The position numbers and the translations under genes are program-made. Below, piece after piece: positions 60,473 to 64,000 of a stretch of DNA of 64,000 bases. The DNA comes from a virus. Location: positions 126,001 through 190,000 of the IMG/VR virus record IMGVR_UViG_3300049855_000348. One strand, 5' to 3'. Within the stretch, counting starts at the first letter, position 1; every line of letters starts with the position of its first letter. The notes beneath the pieces are model-generated. The model had not been told where the DNA came from and did not search any database. It saw nothing but the letters and a program-made list of their open reading frames with translations.

Positions 60473-61167
60473 TGGAGATCCAGTGCTATGATGGTGATGG
60501 AGTTGAGCCATTATACGTTCGTCAGAAACGCGAAGCCGAGGAGGCTCGCTATCGCAGGCGTGTTGAGCAGGTTGGTCTGCGTCTGGCAAATCGTGAGCGC
60601 CGTGAACGCCATCGTTCAGAGCGTCAGAAGGCCAAGCCCATCGTTCGTTGTGAACGATTCGAGATGCGACGTGTCGGCAACAAGACCCATTTCCACATCA
60701 AGTCGACTGATCACCCAACCAAGCTGATCTTCTTCGCCGGTGACCATTTCAGGGAGATGACCTTTCGTTACCCTTCCTACGATGATGTCAGAGACCCCAT
60801 GCGGATGCCGGTGGTCCTCAGGGCTGTCAACGTGAAGGTCCTCCAGATGCATGCCGTCGAACCCATGGGTTCTGACGATGACACTCCGTTGTTCTATGAG
60901 ACTTCGATCACCATCGAATCAGACACCCTCATCAACGAGTCGGCCAAGGTTTACAAAGCCTTCCGAGACTCTATCTGTCTCCCCATTCCAACCCTGAAGG
61001 GCACTCATGGCTCAATACAGCCTGGGCAAGTGGCGTCATCCGAAGACCGAGCAGATTCGGATCTACCTCAACGGCCTCGACAGCACCGAGCAAAAGGTGT
61101 GGTTCGAGAGGGGGGAGCGAAAAAACGACCAGCTTCCGCCCGAGTTCGGCATCAAGCTGTGTTGTGA
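60472..61167 (+). CDS. Unknown protein with N-terminal YDGDG motif, 231 aa
   Basis: The ATG at 60472 is chosen because AGAGGA lies seven bases upstream and it overlaps the preceding stop (TGATG). It starts MEIQCYDGDGVEPLYVRQKR. A basic helix (residues about 20-50) is followed by a beta-rich domain (KTHFHIKSTDHPTKLIFFAG). The last 55 residues overlap the start of the next gene by 161 bases in another frame and look like out-of-frame sequence, so the ancestral stop may lie near 61010. Confidence 0.55.
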   Translation: MEIQCYDGDGVEPLYVRQKREAEEARYRRRVEQVGLRLANRERRERHRSERQKAKPIVRCERFEMRRVGNKTHFHIKSTDHPTKLIFFAGDHFREMTFRYPSYDDVRDPMRMPVVLRAVNVKVLQMHAVEPMGSDDDTPLFYETSITIESDTLINESAKVYKAFRDSICLPIPTLKGTHGSIQPGQVASSEDRADSDLPQRPRQHRAKGVVREGGAKKRPASARVRHQAVL

Positions 61168-61288
61168 AAACACGGTAACGCTGACCAAGCAGGAGGTTGT
61201 GGAGGAGATCGCCGAGGCGTTCTCCGAGATGGACCTCTTCCTCGACAAGACCACCTGGAGCCGCCTGGGAAGGGCTGCTAGCTGGTAA
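61007..61288 (+). CDS. Unknown small protein, 93 aa
   Basis: The ATG has AAGGG six bases upstream. It starts MAQYSLGKWRHPKTEQIRIY and contains FGIKLCCENTVTLTKQEVVE. Good protein-like composition in this frame suggests it is the true reading of the region shared with the 231-residue gene. No family is recognised. Confidence 0.6.
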   Translation: MAQYSLGKWRHPKTEQIRIYLNGLDSTEQKVWFERGERKNDQLPPEFGIKLCCENTVTLTKQEVVEEIAEAFSEMDLFLDKTTWSRLGRAASW

Positions 61289-61295
61289 CTAAGTC

Positions 61296-61793
61296 ATGCC
61301 GGTCACGCTCCCATCCCCGATCCTCTACAGCGCCCTGACCATGCTTCAGGACACGGATGAGAACGTCATCCTCCAGCGCCTGTACGACCGTGATGAAGCC
61401 CTACTGGCCGCCTTCAACGCCCTCAACGACATCCGTGAAGACCTGATTGCCCAGTTCTCCCGCTTCGACGATATCGAAGCCCGTATCCGCTCGATCGGCA
61501 ACATCATCAACGCCATCATCGCAGCGTTCTATCAGGACATCGACGGTAACGGCATCGTTCCGGACAACTACGCCTTCTTCAACCAGTTGATCGCCGACCT
61601 GAAGTTGAACATCAATGCGATCAACGCCGTCAGTGGTGGCATCATCAACTTCCTTGGTGTTCAGACCGCTGTGACGCCGGTTGCTGAGCATCTGGCCCGT
61701 CTCCAGGGGCTCGACAATCTGATCAAGGAAAAGTTGAACTACATCTACAGCAAGTGGGACATCGATCCGAACGACGATCTACTCTCGCTGTGA
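61296..61793 (+). CDS. Helical protein of unknown function, 165 aa
   Basis: It starts MPVTLPSPILYSALTMLQDT. Long amphipathic helices (FNALNDIREDLIAQFSRFDD, IEARIRSIGNIINAIIAAFY) alternate with short turns, one of which (DIDGNG) resembles a Ca-binding loop. It may form a coiled or bundled assembly. Its stop overlaps the next GTG. Confidence 0.6.
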   Translation: MPVTLPSPILYSALTMLQDTDENVILQRLYDRDEALLAAFNALNDIREDLIAQFSRFDDIEARIRSIGNIINAIIAAFYQDIDGNGIVPDNYAFFNQLIADLKLNINAINAVSGGIINFLGVQTAVTPVAEHLARLQGLDNLIKEKLNYIYSKWDIDPNDDLLSL

Positions 61794-61966
61794 CGCAGGA
61801 CGAGATCTACAAGATCTTCGCCAAATTCGTGGTGGGTAATCCAACCGCAAAAGCCGACGCTGTTGTAAAACACGTGCTATCGGCTTCTGGTGGATTCGGT
61901 GATCCGGTAACCATCAGCATCTGGTACAGTCAGTGGAGAATCATCTGGACCGAGTTGGCTCTCTAG
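61790..61966 (+). CDS. Small protein, 58 aa
   Basis: The GTG at 61790 overlaps the upstream TGA. It starts MTQDEIYKIFAKFVVGNPTA and ends IWYSQWRIIWTELAL. It is helical with a W-rich end. It is the last gene before the next promoter. Confidence 0.55.
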   Translation: MTQDEIYKIFAKFVVGNPTAKADAVVKHVLSASGGFGDPVTISIWYSQWRIIWTELAL

Positions 61967-61994
61967 TTGACAGCGACATTTTGGTCTTATATTT
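61967..61994 (+). promoter_or_regulatory. Sigma-70 promoter with operator half-site in the spacer
   Basis: TTGACA is followed by GCGACATTTTGGTCTT and then ATATTT (16-base spacing) or, shifted by one, TATATT (15-base spacing, five of six consensus bases). The ATG at 62001 follows after six to seven bases, predicting a leaderless transcript. Confidence 0.75.
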
Positions 61995-62000
61995 CCAATC

Positions 62001-62345
62001 ATGAAGCTCGCCGTTGTTGGAAGCCGTGAATTCTCGAAAATAGATGAGGTTCCCCGCCTTCTTTCAATGCTTCACGCACAGCGTCCTCTCACCAAAATCA
62101 TCACTGGTGGCGCTGATGGCCCAGACAAGCAGGCTGAGGAGTGGGCCAAGACCAACGGTGTCGAGTGTGTTGTTCATGCAGCCGATTGGAGTCTTGGTGA
62201 GGGTGCTGGCATCAAGCGCAATGGCACCATCATCGACGAGTCTGAAGCTCTGATGGCCTTCTGGGATGGAGAGTCCGCTGGCACCCTAGATTCAATCTGT
62301 CGCGCCTCCAAGAAGAAGCTCCCAATGCAGGTGATTCTCGCATGA
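62001..62345 (+). CDS. SLOG-family (DUF2493-like) nucleotide-binding protein, 114 aa
   Basis: The sequence MKLAVVGSREFSKID, then KIITGGADGPDKQAEEWA, then GEGAGIKRNGTIIDESEALMAFWDG and GTLDSICRA is the typical DUF2493/SLOG pattern (Rossmann-like; G-S-R and TGGA-G-D motifs bind a nucleotide-type ligand). SLOG proteins occur as sensors or enzymes in nucleotide-signalling and phage-host conflict systems. This copy is complete and single-domain. It starts a coupled early-type operon. Confidence 0.75.
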   Translation: MKLAVVGSREFSKIDEVPRLLSMLHAQRPLTKIITGGADGPDKQAEEWAKTNGVECVVHAADWSLGEGAGIKRNGTIIDESEALMAFWDGESAGTLDSICRASKKKLPMQVILA

Positions 62346-62884
62346 ACTCTGTTCAGGTAAACGATGGTGGACTCAAGTTCAGCGAGAAGAACGCAATTCT
62401 CAGTCACTGCGGAACCTATCGCTACGTGTTGACTCGTCGTGTCCCCCAGGTGATTCGCTGGGTGAAGCCGGCGCTGTTTATCATGCTGAATCCCAGCATC
62501 GCTGATGCTGAAGTTGATGATCCGACCATCCGTCGTTGCTGGGGTTTCTCCAATAGCTGGGGTTGCACCTCGCTGACCGTAGTCAACCGCTTTGCTCTGC
62601 GCTCCACGGATCCAGCAGGTCTGTATCATCACGCTGATCCCTATGGACCAGAGAATGATCGTCACCTTGAAGAACAGATCGCTGCTCATCGTCTTGGTGT
62701 GATTGTCTGCGCCTGGGGTGCTGAGCCGATCGCCACCGCATCACCCTGGTTCGAGCCTTTCATCCAGAAACTCAAGGAAGCCAACGCTCAGTGCCTCGGC
62801 ATGACCAAGAATGGCAGCCCCAAACATCCGCTCTACCTCAAGAAGACCCAAGATCTCATACCTTGGAAGGGAACGGCAGAATGA
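62342..62884 (+). CDS. DUF1643-family protein, 180 aa
   Basis: Its ATG overlaps the SLOG stop (ATGA). It contains ALFIMLNPSIADAEVDDPTI, then RRCWGFSNSWG, TVVNRFALRSTDP and GSPKHPLYL, which are the hallmarks of DUF1643, a family of unknown function widespread in phages and bacteria. The N-terminus MNSVQVNDGGLKFS resembles the YDGDG motif of the upstream operon. Coupling with the SLOG protein suggests a shared role. Confidence 0.75.
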   Translation: MNSVQVNDGGLKFSEKNAILSHCGTYRYVLTRRVPQVIRWVKPALFIMLNPSIADAEVDDPTIRRCWGFSNSWGCTSLTVVNRFALRSTDPAGLYHHADPYGPENDRHLEEQIAAHRLGVIVCAWGAEPIATASPWFEPFIQKLKEANAQCLGMTKNGSPKHPLYLKKTQDLIPWKGTAE

Positions 62885-63153
62885 CCGACATCTGTAAAAT
62901 TTGTGGCGATGACCACCTGCCCGAACAGGCTGATCAGATCCACAAGGAGTTGATCGCTACTCTGCGTGCCAAGACCAAGGTGATGATCACCGATGATCAC
63001 GTTACCGCCATCCATTCATCGGTGATCGGTTTCTACCACACCATCACCCCTGCTCAGGTGGTGTTGAAGTGTGATCCGAAGAAGCCTGAGTGGAATGCGC
63101 TCAGACAGATGCATGAACGTATCCGCGAAGGGTTGAAGGCGCTTTTCACATGA
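62881..63153 (+). CDS. Small zinc-binding-like protein, 90 aa
   Basis: The start MTDICKICGDDHLPEQADQI puts a C-x-x-C and His residues at the N-terminus, suggesting a small zinc site. The rest is helical. Its ATG overlaps the DUF1643 stop. No family is recognised. Confidence 0.6.
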   Translation: MTDICKICGDDHLPEQADQIHKELIATLRAKTKVMITDDHVTAIHSSVIGFYHTITPAQVVLKCDPKKPEWNALRQMHERIREGLKALFT

Positions 63154-63392
63154 TCGGCGGATTGGTGACCAGTGTTTCGATCAACCTCAAAGCCGTGTTG
63201 GTAACCGTCACCGACAAGGGTGAGAGCATCGTCCGTGGTCTGCCACTGAACGACAAGACTCGCTGTATTGGCATCGGTGACGCCATCTGGTGGCAAGGAA
63301 AGAGATACTTCTGGACCCCTCAGGGGTCGTCACGCACGAAGCAGGGCAAGGACTTCGATATCATCATCGAGTGGGATGAGGTGCCGGTATGA
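63150..63392 (+). CDS. Small beta-rich protein, 80 aa
   Basis: It starts MIGGLVTSVSINLKAVLVTV; the alternating strands and the KRYFWTPQ stretch suggest a small beta-barrel. Start and stop overlap both neighbours (ATGA). Function is unknown. Confidence 0.6.
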   Translation: MIGGLVTSVSINLKAVLVTVTDKGESIVRGLPLNDKTRCIGIGDAIWWQGKRYFWTPQGSSRTKQGKDFDIIIEWDEVPV

Positions 63393-63787
63393 CCGTTGAA
63401 GTCCTTCCTCTCATCCTTCCTCCCAAATGGCCACACGGCTGGCCTGAATGTGAAGAACACAAGATCGTCAAGGCGGCGATCAAGTTCGGTGACAAGGTCT
63501 ACGTTGGATGGCGGCATATCCACATCCTGGATCACCTCCGTCACGAAGGTCATGATCGTCTGAGCTTCGGTTCTCAAGAAGACCAGGGCTTCATCAACAA
63601 TCTCGGATGGTTCTTCGATCGTTATATGTCGGCCAAGATCGCCTCGGGAGCACGGCAATGCACCTGGAGTCAGATCAGGGCAAAAACGTTACTGAGTGAA
63701 GATCTCTGGGATGAAGAGGGCACTCCTCACCCGCCGAAGCCGGCATTCGACTCGAAAGACCTCGGTGAAAGGGGATATTACCGGTGA
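63389..63787 (+). CDS. Unknown conserved-looking phage protein, 132 aa
   Basis: The text KVYVGWRHIHILDHLRHEG, then EDQGFINNLGWFFDRYMSAKIASG follows a pattern (GWRH...QGF....G.F..R..A..IA) that I have seen in phage proteins of unknown function. The N-terminal 25 residues have HGWPECEEH, possibly metal-binding. Its stop overlaps the next GTG. Confidence 0.6.
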   Translation: MTVEVLPLILPPKWPHGWPECEEHKIVKAAIKFGDKVYVGWRHIHILDHLRHEGHDRLSFGSQEDQGFINNLGWFFDRYMSAKIASGARQCTWSQIRAKTLLSEDLWDEEGTPHPPKPAFDSKDLGERGYYR

Positions 63788-64000
63788 TCTGCAAGCAGAA
63801 GACGATTCGTTGGAAGTTCATCATGCACCTCAGCTTTGACAAAGCTCATGAGATGCACTGCAAATCGAAGTACCGTGGTCGTGAGATCGGTTGGGTGCAA
63901 GTCACCCCTCGTAAGAGAAGTGGTGAATTCGGCAAACCGAAGAGCTACTTCATGGATCTCACCAAAGATCCAAAGACCAGGACCGAACACACAACCAAGA
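63784..64000 (+). CDS. Unknown protein, N-terminal part only (runs off the right edge)
   Basis: A GTG overlapping the preceding TGA opens a frame (MICKQKTIRWKFIMHLSFDK) that stays open to the end of the window (72 codons). It is basic and His-rich. No family can be assigned from the fragment. Confidence 0.55.
   Translation, partial: MICKQKTIRWKFIMHLSFDKAHEMHCKSKYRGREIGWVQVTPRKRSGEFGKPKSYFMDLTKDPKTRTEHTTK

Overview
The window is a piece of the genome of a large tailed phage of the T4 superfamily (myovirus-type, probably a large or jumbo phage). The evidence is the linked set of T4-type genes: large terminase (gp17-like), portal (gp20), prohead protease (gp21), head-core scaffold (gp22) and major capsid protein (gp23), together with T4-type replication and recombination genes (gp41 helicase, primase, 5'-3' exonuclease, gp46/gp47, UvsX, UvsW, a gp32-like protein, a UvsY-like candidate) and a gp55-like late sigma factor. 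The sequence looks GC-rich by eye, with short or overlapping ATGA/GTGA/TGATG gene junctions almost everywhere. I saw no tRNA, rRNA, CRISPR array, IS element or integrase. The host cannot be named; good TTGACA/TATAAT promoters point to a bacterium with a standard sigma-70 RNA polymerase.

Layout. 1-10164 (minus) is one unbroken frame of at least 3388 codons that runs off the left edge: a giant repeat-built tail-fibre-like protein. 10216-13751 (minus) holds a permuted NlpC/P60-like hydrolase, a 653-residue protein of unknown function and a 49-residue membrane peptide. 13847-23209 (minus) is the head and packaging module, in the order terminase, small basic protein, portal, acidic core-like protein, protease, scaffold, capsid, with terminators after scaffold and capsid. 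23217-32936 (minus) is a long run of probable virion or virion-assembly genes of unknown function, including a nucleotidyltransferase-fold protein and proteins rich in P, A and Q. At 32976 the plus-strand UvsW-like helicase interrupts the block. 34396-51090 is again minus-strand: short early-type genes, a RuvC-like resolvase, a single-chain fusion of gp47 (Mre11) and gp46 (Rad50), and the replication set (exonuclease, gp41 helicase, a sigma-region-4-like protein, a P-loop kinase). 51130-51905 is a 776-base gene-free, AT-rich and palindrome-rich divergence point, the best candidate for a replication origin or regulatory hub. From 51906 to the right edge genes are mostly plus-strand: late sigma factor, primase, UvsY-like, gp32-like, UvsX, then small early-type genes including a SLOG/DUF2493 and a DUF1643 protein.

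How it works together. Early-type operons start from sigma-70 promoters whose 16-base spacer carries an operator-like inverted repeat (GCGAC-N6-GTCGC and variants). In five cases the -10 box lies exactly 6 bases before an ATG, so the predicted mRNAs are leaderless. Structural genes instead carry TACATA/TAGATA-type AT-rich boxes close to their starts, resembling T4 late promoters and matching the presence of a gp55-like sigma factor. Recombination and replication genes fit T4-style recombination-dependent replication feeding a gp17 packaging motor.

Most notable: the Mre11-Rad50 fusion, the leaderless promoter/operator family, four right-end proteins that share a short N-terminal YDGDG-like motif, and the two structured non-coding stretches at 43372-43676 and 51130-51905. 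All function calls come from reading motifs by eye; no database search or alignment was run.
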